Assembly: GCF_017676345.1 (NCBI RefSeq)
Contig: NZ_JAFFZM010000004.1
Location: 62,001 to 126,000 of the forward strand
Length of the DNA: 64,000 nt
Direction: 5' to 3'
From: Streptomyces smyrnaeus
GTDB taxonomy: Bacteria; Actinomycetota; Actinomycetes; Streptomycetales; Streptomycetaceae
Shown here piece by piece: positions 42,426 to 54,319 of the stretch (position 1 is the stretch's first letter; each line of letters starts with the position of its first letter). The notes under the pieces are model-generated. The model saw only the letters and a list, made by a program, of their open reading frames with translations, was not told the DNA's origin and did not search any database. The position numbers and the translations under genes were made by a program.

Positions 42426-45400
42426 TCACTCGTCGAAGAGGCCCAGCTGGTGCGCGATGGCCGCGGCCTGCCCTCGGCCTGAGGCGCCCAGCTTGGCCAG
42501 GATGTTGGAGACGTGCACGCTCGCCGTCTTCGGCGAGATGAACAGCTCCTCCGCGAGCTGCCGGTTGCTCCGCCCGGCGGCGACCAGCCGCAGCACCTCC
42601 CGCTCCCGGGCGGTCAGCCCCAAAGCCGTCGCCGGCGTGGGGGGCGGGGCCGTCTCCCCGTCGGCCTGCGGCAGCGGGATCCGCGCCCGGCCGGCCAGCG
42701 TGGTGATCTCCATCCGGAGCGGCGCCGCCCCCATCTCTCCCGCCGCCGCCTCAGCCTGCCGCAGCAGCTCTCCGGCCGCTCGGCGGGACCCGGCGCCGCC
42801 GCGGGTGATCAGGACCTCCGCCAGCCGCAGCCGGGCGGTGGCCAGCAGCGGCGGGGCCTCCAGCCGCTCGACGGCGGCAACGGCCTCCGTCCAGCAAGCG
42901 GTGGCGTCCCGGCCCTCGGCGGTGAGCAGTTCGGCCTCGGTCATCCGGGCCTGCGCGGCCCACACCGGGGCGAACTCGGGCTGGCCCTTCATCGCCTTGC
43001 GGATCCGGTCCACCGCCGCCGCGCGCCCCGGCTCGGCCACCGCGCGCCCGCGGGCCCGCGCCTCCGCCGCCGCTGCCTCGTACAGCAGCGGCCAGCCGTA
43101 GCGCTGGTGGCTGGGGGCGATGGCCTCGCCGACCGCCGCGTCGAGCAGGGAGCGGACGTCGAGGATCCGGCCGTCGGCGGCCGCGAGCACGATGGCGATC
43201 CGGGCCGTGGCCAGGGTGTGCTGCGGCTCCGGGTAGGGGCCGGTGGTCCAGCTGTCGGACTCCTCCAACCGTTGCCGGGCTTCGTCGTACGCGCCCTGGG
43301 CCAGGGCCAGTTCGGCCCGCTGCCCGGCGATCTGCCCCCGGACGCGGACGCTCACCCCGCGGCGGCCGAGGGCCCGGAGGAGCACCTCGTCGGCGTCGGC
43401 CCAGCGGCCGAGTTGGGTGAGGGACTCGGCGAGGTTGCAGTCGATGAACGAAGCGGTGTCCGGCAGCCCGTGCCGGTCGGCCAGTCCGCTGCCTTGTTCG
43501 GCGACCTCGACCGCCTCGGCGTAGCGGCCGATGCCGTGCAGCGCCGTGGACAGGTTGCCGTAGCCGCGCAGCAGGACGTTGGCGTTGCCCGGCTCCAGCT
43601 CCCGGGCGCACACCTCGCGGGCCTGCGCGAGGCCGGCCTCGACATCGCCCGAGTCGATGATCAGCCAGGCCAGGGTGTGCTGCGCGGCAAGGCCGGTGGT
43701 CTCGGCTCCCGTCAACCGGCACAGCTCCACCGCCTGCTTCGCGGTCTCGATCGCCGTCGGCCCTGGCTGGTGCACGGCGTACCAGTGCGCCGCGTGCGTG
43801 AGCACATCGGCGTGTACGACGGACGGCGGCAGGCCCTTCACCAGCTCCTGGGCGTGGGCGATCTCGTCCCAGCCGTCGGATCGGGACAGGTCGCGCGTCA
43901 ACTGGTAGCGCTCGGTCCAGAACCAGGCCGCCCTGATGGGGTCTCCGTCGCCCGGTGGGGTACCCCCTGCTCGACCGGAGCCGAGAGCTCGGGAGGTGGG
44001 GGAGGGGACGCCCTCCAATGCGCGCAGCGCCCGGTTGCAGAGGGCGAGCGCCCGCTCCCGCTCTCCGGTGAGGCGCGCGGCGACGGTGAGTGCGGCGAGC
44101 AGGTCCACGAAGTCTCCCGGCATGTCCGGGTAGATGGCCGGACACAGGCCGTCGTCGACACCTTGCCGCATCGCCCGGCGGCGCAGCGCCTCGGAGGTGT
44201 CGTCCCACAGTTCCAGCGCCCGTTCCAGCAGATGGTGCTGCTCGGCGAAGGCGTGCCGGCCGCGGGCGGCGGCCGCCGCGGCGATCAGGGCGGGCAGCGC
44301 CTTGGCGGGGTCGCGGGCGTCGAACCAGTAGCCGGCCAGCCGTCCGGCCCGCTCCTCGGATCGTACGAGCGTGGGATCGGCCTCCAGCGCCTCGGCGTAG
44401 CGGCGACTGAGCCGGGAGCGCTCGCCGGGCAACAGGTCGCCGACCACGGCCTCGCGCATCAGGGCGTGCCGGAAACGGAAGGACTCGCCCCCGTCGGAGG
44501 GCTGCAGGACGGCGGCGCCGACAGCGGTGCGCAGCGCCTCGATCAGCTCGTCCTCGGCGAGACCCGTGACGGCGGCCAGCAGCCGGAACTCCACCTCCGA
44601 GCCGCCCTCGGCGGCGATCCGCACCACGCGCTGCACCTGGTCCGGCAGTGCCTCGACCCGGACCAGCAGAAGGTCGCGGAGGGAGTCGCGGATGGCGCCC
44701 GGGGAGCCTGCGAGGATGCTGCGGGCCAGCTCCTCGACGAAGAACGCATTTCCCTCGGAGCGGTCGAAGACCCGGTCCAGCACCTGTTCGGGCGGGGCCC
44801 CGCCGTGGATGGCGGCGAGCTGGCGGCGGACCTCGTCCCGGTCGAAGCGGGGCAGTTCGAGGCGGGTGACGGTGCGCAGCCGCTCGTACTCGGCGAGGGC
44901 GGGGCGGAGGGGGTGGCGGCGGTGCAGGTCGTCGGCGCGGTAGGTGGCGAGGATGAGCAGGCGGCTGTCGGTGAGGGCGCGCAGCAGATAGCTGAGCAGC
45001 TCGCGGGTGGAACGGTCGGCCCAGTGCAGGTCCTCCAGGGCCAGGACGAGGGTCCGGTCCGCCGCGAGGCGTTCGAGCAGGCGGACGGTGAGCTCGAAGA
45101 GCCGGGCGCGGCCGTCGGATTCGGAGCGGCCCTGGTCCATCTCGCCGAGTTCGGGCAGCAGTCGGGCGAGCTCGCCCTCCTGGCCGGCGACGGCGGCGAG
45201 GAGCTCCGCGCCGAGCTGGCGGCGCAGGGAGCGCAGGGCGGCCGAGACGGGGTGGTACGGCAGGGCGTCGGCGCCGGTTTCGACGCAGCCGCCGAGAGCG
45301 ACCACGGCCCCGCCCGCGGCGGCCCGGCCGAGGAACTCCTGAATCAGCCGGGTCTTGCCGACGCCGGCCTCACCGCCCACGAACAGGGCTCGGGGCTCCC

Positions 45401-45500
45401 CGGCCTCCGCCCGGGACAGGGCCTCACCGAGGGCGGTCAGTTCGGCGCTGCGGCCCACGAAAACGGGGCTTGTGTGACTGCTGTGCACGGTGCCGAGCAT
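42426..45500 (-). CDS. Large LuxR-type ATP-binding regulator (LAL family)
   Basis: Regulator of 1024 residues. Walker [12 protein letters not shown] near the start and Walker [13 protein letters not shown] form an AAA/STAND ATPase. A long TPR-like helical middle follows, then a C-terminal LuxR helix-turn-helix, [42 protein letters not shown] proteins are usually activators responding to a bound ligand. The ATG at 45500 (MLGTVHSS) is preferred since the domain begins VFVGR shortly after. Its targets are unknown, and it is not adjacent to any one cluster. Confidence 0.93.
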   Translation of the reverse strand: MLGTVHSSHTSPVFVGRSAELTALGEALSRAEAGEPRALFVGGEAGVGKTRLIQEFLGRAAAGGAVVALGGCVETGADALPYHPVSAALRSLRRQLGAELLAAVAGQEGELARLLPELGEMDQGRSESDGRARLFELTVRLLERLAADRTLVLALEDLHWADRSTRELLSYLLRALTDSRLLILATYRADDLHRRHPLRPALAEYERLRTVTRLELPRFDRDEVRRQLAAIHGGAPPEQVLDRVFDRSEGNAFFVEELARSILAGSPGAIRDSLRDLLLVRVEALPDQVQRVVRIAAEGGSEVEFRLLAAVTGLAEDELIEALRTAVGAAVLQPSDGGESFRFRHALMREAVVGDLLPGERSRLSRRYAEALEADPTLVRSEERAGRLAGYWFDARDPAKALPALIAAAAAARGRHAFAEQHHLLERALELWDDTSEALRRRAMRQGVDDGLCPAIYPDMPGDFVDLLAALTVAARLTGERERALALCNRALRALEGVPSPTSRALGSGRAGGTPPGDGDPIRAAWFWTERYQLTRDLSRSDGWDEIAHAQELVKGLPPSVVHADVLTHAAHWYAVHQPGPTAIETAKQAVELCRLTGAETTGLAAQHTLAWLIIDSGDVEAGLAQAREVCARELEPGNANVLLRGYGNLSTALHGIGRYAEAVEVAEQGSGLADRHGLPDTASFIDCNLAESLTQLGRWADADEVLLRALGRRGVSVRVRGQIAGQRAELALAQGAYDEARQRLEESDSWTTGPYPEPQHTLATARIAIVLAAADGRILDVRSLLDAAVGEAIAPSHQRYGWPLLYEAAAAEARARGRAVAEPGRAAAVDRIRKAMKGQPEFAPVWAAQARMTEAELLTAEGRDATACWTEAVAAVERLEAPPLLATARLRLAEVLITRGGAGSRRAAGELLRQAEAAAGEMGAAPLRMEITTLAGRARIPLPQADGETAPPPTPATALGLTAREREVLRLVAAGRSNRQLAEELFISPKTASVHVSNILAKLGASGRGQAAAIAHQLGLFDE

Positions 45501-45540
45501 CCCATGTCGTAGGGCCCGGCCAAGCGACGCCCTCGCTCCG

Positions 45541-45705
45541 TCACGCGACACGGAAGAAGAGCTTGCGGCTGCCGGTACCGAGGGTGCTGTCGGCGCCGTT
45601 ACGGGCCGCCTTGTTGGCCTGCTGGGCCTCGCGGACCAGGCGGCGCTGCGCCGCCCGGGTGAGGAGGGCGGCCTGGCGGGCGGCCTGGAACTCGTGGTGC
45701 ATCAT
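45541..45705 (-). CDS. Small basic hypothetical protein
   Basis: 54 residues beginning [28 protein letters not shown], helical and Arg/Ala-rich, without membrane span. AAGGAG seven bases before the ATG doublet supports translation. It resembles short Streptomyces proteins seen beside argG; no function is known to me. Confidence 0.65.
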   Translation of the reverse strand: MMHHEFQAARQAALLTRAAQRRLVREAQQANKAARNGADSTLGTGSRKLFFRVA

Positions 45706-45964
45706 GACGGTCTCCTTGGACGGGCTGGTCTCCTGCTGTGCTTCCAGCGTCGTGTCCGAGGTGGGGGCGCCACATGGGGAAGTCTGCGCATCTTGTGGCA
45801 CCGGGGGTTCCTTAGGCCCGGGGTGCGGAGGCCTTATCGCCGACCGGGCTGCAAGTCGCGTCGTCCCCTCGTGCTCCCTCAGTTACTCAGGGTGTCGGGG
45901 GCGCCGGTGAGCGTGAGGGAGTGTTCACCGTGTGCTTCCGTATCCCCGAAAGGGGGGCCACCCT

Positions 45965-47445
<1,481 letters not shown>

Positions 47446-47452
47446 CCAGCCC

Positions 47453-47488
47453 CGTCGGCCGGCCCGGTGCTAAGGGCGCCGGCCGACG
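47453..47488. terminator. Bidirectional terminator after argG
   Basis: Perfect 11-bp stem, CGTCGGCCGGC (47453-47463) with its complement at 47478-47488. The loop contains the stop codon of the convergent epimerase gene. Confidence 0.8.
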
Positions 47489-48564
47489 CCCGTGGCCAGT
47501 TCGCGGGCCCGGCCGCCGGGCAGGCGCGAGGCCAAGGGGGCGGTGTCCGCGCCGGCTACCTGATACAGCCCGCGCACGAATTCGTCGACGGCCTCGGTCG
47601 CACTGCGGCCGGGGCTCCACTCCAGTTCGGTGCGCGCCCGGGTGGTGTCCAGCAGCGGCAGCCGCAGCACCGCGTCGAACAGGTCGGGGGAGGCCGGTAC
47701 GAGGCGCAGGCGCCAGGCCGCGGCCAAGGCACTGCGCAGCGGTCGCAGGGGGAGCCGCATCGTGCGTGCCCCGAGGAGCCCGGCGAGCTGTGCGGAGTCG
47801 ATGACCGGGGCGGCGGCCAGGTTGAAGGCACCCCGCACCGGGCGCAGGACGGCGCGGCGGTAGGCGTCGGCTGCGTCGTCGGTGTGCAGGGCCTGGAACC
47901 GCAGTCCCGGGATGTCGGGGACGGCCGGGAGCAGCGCGGGCCGCGCCAGTCGCTGGGGCACCAGCGGGCCGGCGAAGAGCCGCCGCTGCTCGGAGGCCGA
48001 TTCCCGTTTGAAGAGGAATCCGGGGCGCATCCGCACCACCCGGACGTCGGGGTTGCGCTCCTCGAAGGCGTCGAGGACCCGCTCCAGATAGGCCTTCTCC
48101 CGGCAGTAGGCGGCCCGGGGCCAGCCGTGGGTGGGCCACGACTCGTCCACGTACTCCTCCTTCGGGCCGGCGGAGTACGCGCCCACGGAGGAGGCGTGGA
48201 CGAGGGCGGGGACGCCGCTGCGCGCGACGGCGTCGAAGACCCGCACACTGCCGTCCACGTTGGTCCGCCAGGTGGTGACCGGATCGTGCGTGGGCTGGAA
48301 GAGCCAGGCCAGGTGGACCACCGCGTCCGCGCCCTGGAAATGTGGCGCCAGATCGGTCCGGGGGTCCCCGATGTCCACACAGGACCATTCCGCCTTGGCC
48401 ACCGACAGCCTGCACGACCGCCGGGCCAGCCCGAGGACGGAGCCGACGCGCTCGTCCTCGCTGAGCGCCCGGACGACGCTCGTGCCCACGTTGCCGGTGG
48501 CGCCGACGACGACCACCCGCAGCCCCGAGCGGTGACCGTCCGTGCCCTCGCGGTCTCCCGCCAT
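47470..48564 (-). CDS. NAD-dependent epimerase/dehydratase family protein
   Basis: Extended SDR of 364 residues. VVVVGATGNVGTSVV is the nucleotide site, VVHLAW follows, and YCREKAYLE carries the YxxxK pair. Family members act on nucleotide sugars or related small molecules; this one is of the general Streptomyces NAD-epimerase type and no substrate is indicated. The ATG at 48564 follows AAGGAG by six bases. It ends in the shared terminator with argG. Confidence 0.85.
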   Translation of the reverse strand: MAGDREGTDGHRSGLRVVVVGATGNVGTSVVRALSEDERVGSVLGLARRSCRLSVAKAEWSCVDIGDPRTDLAPHFQGADAVVHLAWLFQPTHDPVTTWRTNVDGSVRVFDAVARSGVPALVHASSVGAYSAGPKEEYVDESWPTHGWPRAAYCREKAYLERVLDAFEERNPDVRVVRMRPGFLFKRESASEQRRLFAGPLVPQRLARPALLPAVPDIPGLRFQALHTDDAADAYRRAVLRPVRGAFNLAAAPVIDSAQLAGLLGARTMRLPLRPLRSALAAAWRLRLVPASPDLFDAVLRLPLLDTTRARTELEWSPGRSATEAVDEFVRGLYQVAGADTAPLASRLPGGRARELATGVGRRP

Positions 48565-48734
48565 GACAGCTCCTTCCCGGACCCTGCCCACGCTGCTGGA
48601 GCGCAGCACGGGGCCCACCTCTCCACGACCCTCGGTTGCCGGGGACGCCCGGCTCAAACGCCCCGGTGCGCACCGTTCACCTCCGGGGGCACCTCCTGTC
48701 CCGGCGGCAGCCGATCCCTCAGTGCCGGACCGCC

Positions 48735-48755
48735 CCTCCGCTGCGGGAGCGGAGG
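48735..48755. terminator. Small terminator hairpin
   Basis: 8-bp perfect stem, CCTCCGCT (48735-48742) with AGCGGAGG (48748-48755), five-base loop, two bases beyond the stop of the minus-strand gene at 48758. Confidence 0.65.
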
Positions 48756-48757
48756 CG

Positions 48758-49159
48758 TCACGTCAGGAGCGTCAGGCTGAGCAGGCAGAGCGCGAAGGTC
48801 AGCGCGATGATCAGCACGCTGACGGTCAGGCACATACGGCGCCGCAGCGCCTCATAGGCGGTCGCGACCTCCGCCGCGCGCTGCTCAAGTGCTGTCTCGA
48901 TCAGTTTCTGCGTCTGCCGGGCAAGGGCCTTTCGATCGCGCACATAGAGACGGATGACCTGTTTGCGCTGCGCCGACGTCAGCCAGGGGAGTTCCGCCGC
49001 GAAACAGGCGGCGTCGTGCTGGGCGTTGTGTGTTTCGGTCTGCCGCAGCAGATAGCTCTCCAACTCCGCGACCCCGCGTGCGGCCTCGTCCCGCTCGCCC
49101 GCACGCGGTGCCGGGCGCGCCTCGGACGAGGGTGGTCCGCCGCCGTGCTCACTGGTCAT
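48758..49159 (-). CDS. Small tail-anchored membrane protein next to ctaD
   Basis: 133 residues: a charged, helical soluble part (residues 20-105, including [29 protein letters not shown]) and one C-terminal membrane helix ([21 protein letters not shown]). The ATG lies in the last 11 bp of ctaD behind GGGGAGG, so it is translationally coupled to the oxidase subunit. It may help oxidase assembly; this is inference from coupling only. Confidence 0.72.
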   Translation of the reverse strand: MTSEHGGGPPSSEARPAPRAGERDEAARGVAELESYLLRQTETHNAQHDAACFAAELPWLTSAQRKQVIRLYVRDRKALARQTQKLIETALEQRAAEVATAYEALRRRMCLTVSVLIIALTFALCLLSLTLLT

Positions 49160-50894
49160 CCGACCTCCCCAGGGGCGGAGCCACACCCTTTCCCGTCTCC
49201 ACGACGTCGCGGCGATCGATGTTCTCCACCTGGTCGATCTCGGAGATTTCGGGGTGGTGGAGATCGAAGGCCGGGGATTCGGAGCGGACCCGGGGCATGG
49301 TGACGAAGTTGTGCCGGGGCGGTGGGCAGGAGGTGGCCCACTCCAAGGACCGACCGTAGCCCCAGGGGTCGTCGACGGTGACCTTCTCGCCGTATTTGGC
49401 GGTCTTCCAGATGTTGTAGAGGAACGGAAGGGTGGACAGCCCCAGGAGAAGGGCGCCGATGCTGGAGACGGTGTTGAGAGCGGTGAAGCCGTCGGCGGAC
49501 AGATAGTCGGCGTATCTGCGCGGCATGCCTTCGGCGCCGAGCCAGTGCTGGACCAGGAAGGTCGTGTGGAAGCCGGTGAAAAGGGTCCAGAAGTGGATCT
49601 TTCCGAGGCGTTCGTCGAGCATACGGCCGGTGAATTTGGGCCACCAGAAGTGGAACCCGCCGAACATGGCGAACACCACCGTCCCGAAGAGGACGTAGTG
49701 GAAGTGGGCCACGACGAAGTAGCTGTCGGTCACATGGAAATCGAGCGGCGGGGAGGCCAGCAGCACCCCGGTCAGCCCGCCGAACAAGAAGGTGACCAGA
49801 AAGCCCAGGGACCACAGCATCGGGGTCTCGAAGGAGAGTGAACTCTTCCACATGGTGCCGATCCAGTTGAAGAACTTCACCCCGGTGGGCACCGCGATCA
49901 GGAAGGACATGAAGGAGAAGAAGGGCAGGAGGACCGCCCCGGTGGGAAACATGTGGTGCGCCCAGACGGTGACCGACAGGCCGGCGATGGCGATGGTGGC
50001 CCCGATGAGACCGACATAGCCGAAGATCGGCTTACGGGCGAAGACCGGAATGATCTCGGTGATCACGCCGAAGAACGGCAGAGCGACGATGTAGACCTCC
50101 GGGTGACCGAAGAACCAGAACAGGTGCTGCCACAGCAGCGGTCCTCCGTTGGCGGCGTCGTAGACATGGGCGCCGAACTTCCGGTCGGCCTCCAGAGCGA
50201 AGAGGGACGCGGCGAGCACGGGGAAGGCCATGATGACCAGCACACTGGTCAGCAGCACGTTCCAGGTGAAGATCGGCATGCGGAACATCGTCATACCCGG
50301 GGCCCGCATGCACACGATGGTGGTCATGAAGTTGACGGCACCCAGGATCGTGCCGAATCCGGACAGGGCCAGCCCCATCACCCACAGATCGCTCCCCAGA
50401 TAGGGCGAGCGCACTTCGGTCGACAGCGGCGTGTAGGCGAACCAGCCGAAGTCCGCCGCGCCCTGCGGGGTGAGGAATCCCGCCACGGCGATGAGCGAGC
50501 CGAACAGGAAGAGCCAGTAGGAAAGCATGTTGAGCCGGGGGAAGGCCACATCCGGGGAGCCGATCTGCAACGGCATGATCGCGTTGGCGAAACCGGCGAA
50601 CAGCGGGGTGGCGAACATCAGCATCATGATCGTGCCGTGCATGGTGAACGCCTGGTTGTACTGCTCGTTCGACAGCAACTGCAGACCGGGACGTGCCAGT
50701 TCGATCCGCATGCCGAGGGCGAGAAGGCCGCCCAGCAGAAAGAAGACGAAGGCCGTGCACATGTACAGCGAGCCGATCTTCTTGTGATCGGTGGTGGTCA
50801 TCCAGGCCACGACGATCGATCCGCGTTTGTGTCCGGCCCGCCCCGTGTTCCCGGACGACTCCTCGTCCACGGGCTGGTCAGTCGTTACCGCCAC
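49149..50894 (-). CDS. ctaD: Cytochrome c oxidase subunit I
   Basis: Heme-copper oxidase subunit of 581 residues with 12 membrane helices. Heme and copper ligands are seen in order: TMHGTIMML (heme a His), [10 protein letters not shown] (Cu-B His with cross-linked Tyr), VWAHHMF (Cu-B His pair) and [11 protein letters not shown] (heme His pair). It is of the actinobacterial aa3 type. A GTG at 50894 behind GAAAGGG is the start. No subunit II or III gene lies beside it, so it is probably a second ctaD copy rather than the main ctaCDFE operon. Confidence 0.95.
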   Translation of the reverse strand: MAVTTDQPVDEESSGNTGRAGHKRGSIVVAWMTTTDHKKIGSLYMCTAFVFFLLGGLLALGMRIELARPGLQLLSNEQYNQAFTMHGTIMMLMFATPLFAGFANAIMPLQIGSPDVAFPRLNMLSYWLFLFGSLIAVAGFLTPQGAADFGWFAYTPLSTEVRSPYLGSDLWVMGLALSGFGTILGAVNFMTTIVCMRAPGMTMFRMPIFTWNVLLTSVLVIMAFPVLAASLFALEADRKFGAHVYDAANGGPLLWQHLFWFFGHPEVYIVALPFFGVITEIIPVFARKPIFGYVGLIGATIAIAGLSVTVWAHHMFPTGAVLLPFFSFMSFLIAVPTGVKFFNWIGTMWKSSLSFETPMLWSLGFLVTFLFGGLTGVLLASPPLDFHVTDSYFVVAHFHYVLFGTVVFAMFGGFHFWWPKFTGRMLDERLGKIHFWTLFTGFHTTFLVQHWLGAEGMPRRYADYLSADGFTALNTVSSIGALLLGLSTLPFLYNIWKTAKYGEKVTVDDPWGYGRSLEWATSCPPPRHNFVTMPRVRSESPAFDLHHPEISEIDQVENIDRRDVVETGKGVAPPLGRSDDQ

Positions 50895-51409
50895 CTTGTG
50901 CCCTTTCTCCTGTCCGGCTGCCGCACAGCCGTCACCTGTGTGCCCTGCGATCCGCCACGTCGATACCGGGGAGGCGCAAGGGGCACCACAGTCAACGGCG
51001 CACAAAGGTCAGTAGACACGAAGAAAACGGTCTTAACGGGATCATTCCCCTCATGGCGGATGAGTGGTTCGACGTGCCGGGCGCCAGGTGCGAACCACAC
51101 GTAGCCGCTGCTGAGCCGTTCGAGTGCACACCCTCGGTGTGGGCTGCGGCCTTGCGGCTGCTGTGGTTGTGATACTGGTCGAAGAGGTCTGGGTCCGCAG
51201 ACTCGGGGAGCAACCGCGGACCCGGCCCCTCGGCTCCCCCTACCGATCCACCGGCGTGCCGACTTGCCGATCCGCCAGGGATGGGAGGTCAACAGTGCCC
51301 CATGGCGCCGTTGCTCGTCGTCGTTGCCGCGGCGGAGAGCGTTCGCGACCTCTTCTCCTCGCCGCAGCAGGTGATCGACACGACCAGTGTGGACGGGGTT
51401 GCTCCGCTC
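50895..51409. other. 515-bp intergenic region
   Basis: Lies between the ctaD start and the TetR gene stop, both on the minus strand, and must hold the ctaD promoter. I found no credible gene, terminator or repeat. Confidence 0.4.
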
Positions 51410-52150
51410 TCAGCCCGTCGCCCGCTCCGGCCAGTCGTCCGGGAGGCGGAACGCCGCCGCGAGGGTGCTCATCTGGCAGGTGAGCAGTGTCCGTGCCCGG
51501 TGGCCCATCCCGGCGTACTGTCCGGAGACTTCGAGGCTGACCGTGCCGTGCAGCTGGGACCAGGCGAGGACCGCACCGGCCAGGGCGGTCGCGGCGCGGT
51601 CGTCCTCCGGTTCCAGCCCGGTGTACTCGCGCAGCCAGGCGGCGGCCGCCTCGTCCTCCTGCGCCCAGGCGGCCAGCTCGGCGACCAGGGGGCGCACTTC
51701 CTCGTCGGGCTCGCCGGTGGCGAAGACCTGGAGGAAGGGGCCCAGGACCGCGCGGGCCCGGGCTGTCGTGTCGGCCGGAGCCGAGTAGCCGGGCAGTGGG
51801 CTGCCCTGGATCAGCAGATAGCGGTGCGGCTGGGCCGCGGCCCAGCCGAGGTAGGCGTCCGCGAGGAGTCGCAGGCTCGTCCGGGGGCTGGGGGGCAGTT
51901 GGTCGCCGACGCTGCCGACCGCTGTGGCGGCGTCGTCATAGGCGTCCTGGATGAGGCTGCTGAGCAGGTCGTCGCGGTTGGCGAAGTAGCGGTACAGCGC
52001 GGGCCCGGAGAGGCCGACCTCCCGGGCGATCCGGGTGAGCGCCACCGCCCCCGCACCGCCTTCGGCGAGTTGCCGCAGGGCGATGGCCTTGATCTCGGCG
52101 CGGGTCTGTTCGCGGTAGCGGTCCCGGGGGCTGGTGCGCGCAGCGGTCAT
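51410..52150 (-). CDS. TetR-family transcriptional regulator
   Basis: Regulator of 246 residues. N-terminal helix-turn-helix ALTRIAREVGLSGPALYRYFANRDDLL, then a helical ligand-binding domain (LLADAYLGWAAAQPHRYLLIQG...) of the WHG/TetR_C_33 type. The ATG at 52150 has GGGGGAA upstream. It diverges from an NAD-binding epimerase gene, with a palindrome between them, the usual arrangement for local repression. Confidence 0.92.
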   Translation of the reverse strand: MTAARTSPRDRYREQTRAEIKAIALRQLAEGGAGAVALTRIAREVGLSGPALYRYFANRDDLLSSLIQDAYDDAATAVGSVGDQLPPSPRTSLRLLADAYLGWAAAQPHRYLLIQGSPLPGYSAPADTTARARAVLGPFLQVFATGEPDEEVRPLVAELAAWAQEDEAAAAWLREYTGLEPEDDRAATALAGAVLAWSQLHGTVSLEVSGQYAGMGHRARTLLTCQMSTLAAAFRLPDDWPERATG

Positions 52151-52218
52151 GGGTTCCCCCTGTGGAGTAGGTCGTCGCAAACACTACCGGCTGCCTTCGA
52201 TTGCGAGGGGTACTCGCG

Positions 52219-52239
52219 TGAGTTACAGTCTCTAACTCA
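52219..52239. promoter_or_regulatory. Likely TetR operator
   Basis: TGAGTTA (52219-52225) and TAACTCA (52233-52239) form a perfect 7-bp inverted repeat with a 7-bp spacer in the 158 bp between the TetR gene and its divergent neighbour. Confidence 0.65.
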
Positions 52240-52308
52240 AGATATTCCTTGTAACCAGCCAGGTGAGGGGTGGCCGATCTCCGGCTGCCCACGGAGGAGA
52301 GCGAGATC

Positions 52309-53262
52309 ATGACCACGAACACGGATCTGCACGTCGTTCTGGGCTCCGGCCCCGCAGGCACCGCGCTCGCCGCGGAACTGGCCCGTCGTGGCCACCAGGT
52401 CCGGCTGGTCAGCCGGTCGGGAGAGGGCGAGGCCATCGACGGTGTCCGGCGGGCGAGGGGAGACGTGGGCACCGTCGCCGGAGCGCTGGAGGCGATCCAC
52501 GGCGCCGCCGTCGTCCACCACTGCGTCAATGTCGCCTACCACCTCCAGGTCGAGGCGATGCCGACGATCCAGCGGGCGATACTGCAGGCCGTGGAGACCA
52601 CCGGCGCCCGCCTCGTCGTACTGGACACCCTCTACCCGTACGGCGAAACACACGGCGAGGTCATGACCGAGGCCACCCCTTGGCGGGCCACCGGCGCCAA
52701 GGGCAGGATGCGGGCCGAGCTGGACCGCGCCTATCTGGACGCCCACCGGGCAGGCAGGGTGCGGGTGACTCTGGGACGCTCGGCCGACTTCGTGGGCCCC
52801 GGCGTGCTCAACTCGACGCTGGGCGCGGGCGTCTTCCCCGGCGCACTGACCGGCGGAGAGGTGGTCGCCCTGGGGAACATCGACCTGCCGCACAGCTACA
52901 CCGGCATCACCGATGTCGCGTCCGGACTGGCCACCTTGGGCGAGCACCCCGAAGCCGACGGTCGCGTCTGGCATCTGCCGACCGCCCCCGCGGAAACCAC
53001 CCGCCAGGTGCACCGGATGATCGAGGAGCGGGTCGGCAGACCCCTTGAGACGGTCGTCCTCGAGCGCATCCGGCCCTTCGGCCCGTTCGACCAGGTCTTC
53101 GTGGACTCCTACGCCGAGCTGTTCTACCAGCACACCGAACCGCAGGTCATGGACTCCTCGGACTTCGAGGAGACCTTCGGCGTCCGGCCAACCCCGCTGG
53201 GGCGCACCCTGGACGCGACGCTCGACTGGTACCGCACCCGGCTCGCCGCGCCCTCGCGCTGA
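52309..53262 (+). CDS. NAD-dependent epimerase-like oxidoreductase
   Basis: 317 residues of the extended SDR/NAD-epimerase group. The cofactor site is VVLGSGPAGTALAAELARRG, a GxGxxG more like that of flavoenzymes, then LVVLDTLYPYGE carries a Tyr of YPYG; a clean YxxxK is not obvious. The ATG at 52309 follows GGAGGAG. Presumably controlled by the divergent TetR protein. The substrate is unknown; similar proteins are annotated as nucleotide-sugar epimerases. Confidence 0.8.
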   Translation: MTTNTDLHVVLGSGPAGTALAAELARRGHQVRLVSRSGEGEAIDGVRRARGDVGTVAGALEAIHGAAVVHHCVNVAYHLQVEAMPTIQRAILQAVETTGARLVVLDTLYPYGETHGEVMTEATPWRATGAKGRMRAELDRAYLDAHRAGRVRVTLGRSADFVGPGVLNSTLGAGVFPGALTGGEVVALGNIDLPHSYTGITDVASGLATLGEHPEADGRVWHLPTAPAETTRQVHRMIEERVGRPLETVVLERIRPFGPFDQVFVDSYAELFYQHTEPQVMDSSDFEETFGVRPTPLGRTLDATLDWYRTRLAAPSR

Positions 53263-53366
53263 CCTCCACTCCACCCACCCTGCTGGACGATGGCGCAACA
53301 GCGTCCCGCCGCCGCCTCAACCCCGCGACGAAGCCACACACATCCGGGTCCGGAGGGACGGCCCTC

Positions 53367-54317
53367 TCATGGGGACCGGGGCGCCGGGCCGGTCTCCAGC
53401 CCGGCGAGGCGGGAGGTGCCCGCATACAGCGGCCGGCCGGCGCGGTCGATCTCCAACCGGATCTCACCCGCCAAGTGCTGCTCGGAGAAGCCCAGGTGGT
53501 GGGGGATCAGAGTGGGAATGGGCAGCCGCAGCGGTGGACCTCCCGCGCCCTCGCCGGTGAGGCGTACCCGGTAGCGCGGGCCGGCGGCCGTGAGCCACCA
53601 GCGGTCGGCCCGGGCACTGCCGCGGACGATCGCCGCGGGGGGAAACAGCTCGATGCGCCGGTCGCCCAGGCCCAGGACCAGGCCCCCGACGGGCACCGTG
53701 GCGCGGCCCCTCCCCAGCAGTCCGCCGGCGAAGGCCACCCGGACGTCGGGGCGGTCGAAGCCGTGGGCCTGGCCCCACCACCAGGCGGGAGGAAAGCCGC
53801 GCCCCCACGACTTCTCCGCGTACACCTGGCACCCCGTCAGGTCCCAGTGCTCGTCCCCGAGCCGCGCCGCACCCTCGACCCGGCCGTCGAAGAGATAGGG
53901 GTGCCAGTAGTGGTTGAGTCCCGGAACCAACGAGAAGACACTCGCGGCGGGCAGGACGGTACGACGCCGTGCGGGCGGAAGGACGCTCACCTCGAGGTCC
54001 ACGTCCGCAAGGGAGACCCGCAACCGGTTCTGGGCGAAGGTCAGTGCGGGAGTGGCGTGTACGGCGAAGCGGTCGCTGTCCGCCCGCGCGCCGTCCAGCG
54101 TCGTCGACCGTACGAGCGAGAGGGGACTCGCGGCCACCACCACGGTCCCCCAGGGGCGGCCGGGTCGGTGGTTGACGCCGCAGGCCACCAGCAGCACCCG
54201 GCTCCGGGCGGTATCGGTGAACCGCCACAGGTAGCCCTCCATCGGTGACCGGTGCGAGGGCAGCGGATCGCCCCAGGGCAGGTCGGCACCTGTCCTCCGC
54301 CACCAGTGACGCAGCAT
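53367..54317 (-). CDS. Tocopherol-cyclase-like protein
   Basis: 316 residues resembling plant/cyanobacterial tocopherol cyclase (VTE1), which closes the chromanol ring of prenylated hydroquinones. Family landmarks are visible: PMEGYLWRFTD at the start, LNHYWHPYLFDGRVEG, then YAEKSWGRGFPPAWWWGQAHGF and later PLYAGTSRLAGLE. It is somewhat shorter than the plant enzyme, which has a transit peptide. The ATG at 54317 nearly touches the stop of the prenyl synthase gene, so the two are coupled. As the last gene of the leftward operon it would carry out the ring-closure step. Confidence 0.85.
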   Translation of the reverse strand: MLRHWWRRTGADLPWGDPLPSHRSPMEGYLWRFTDTARSRVLLVACGVNHRPGRPWGTVVVAASPLSLVRSTTLDGARADSDRFAVHATPALTFAQNRLRVSLADVDLEVSVLPPARRRTVLPAASVFSLVPGLNHYWHPYLFDGRVEGAARLGDEHWDLTGCQVYAEKSWGRGFPPAWWWGQAHGFDRPDVRVAFAGGLLGRGRATVPVGGLVLGLGDRRIELFPPAAIVRGSARADRWWLTAAGPRYRVRLTGEGAGGPPLRLPIPTLIPHHLGFSEQHLAGEIRLEIDRAGRPLYAGTSRLAGLETGPAPRSP

Positions 54318-54319
54318 CC

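Noticed and set aside
41860..43101. A 413-codon plus-strand frame running from intergenic DNA into the LAL gene
   Set aside because: Most of it is antisense to the LuxR end of the LAL regulator; Ser/Arg-rich low-complexity translation and no ribosome site.
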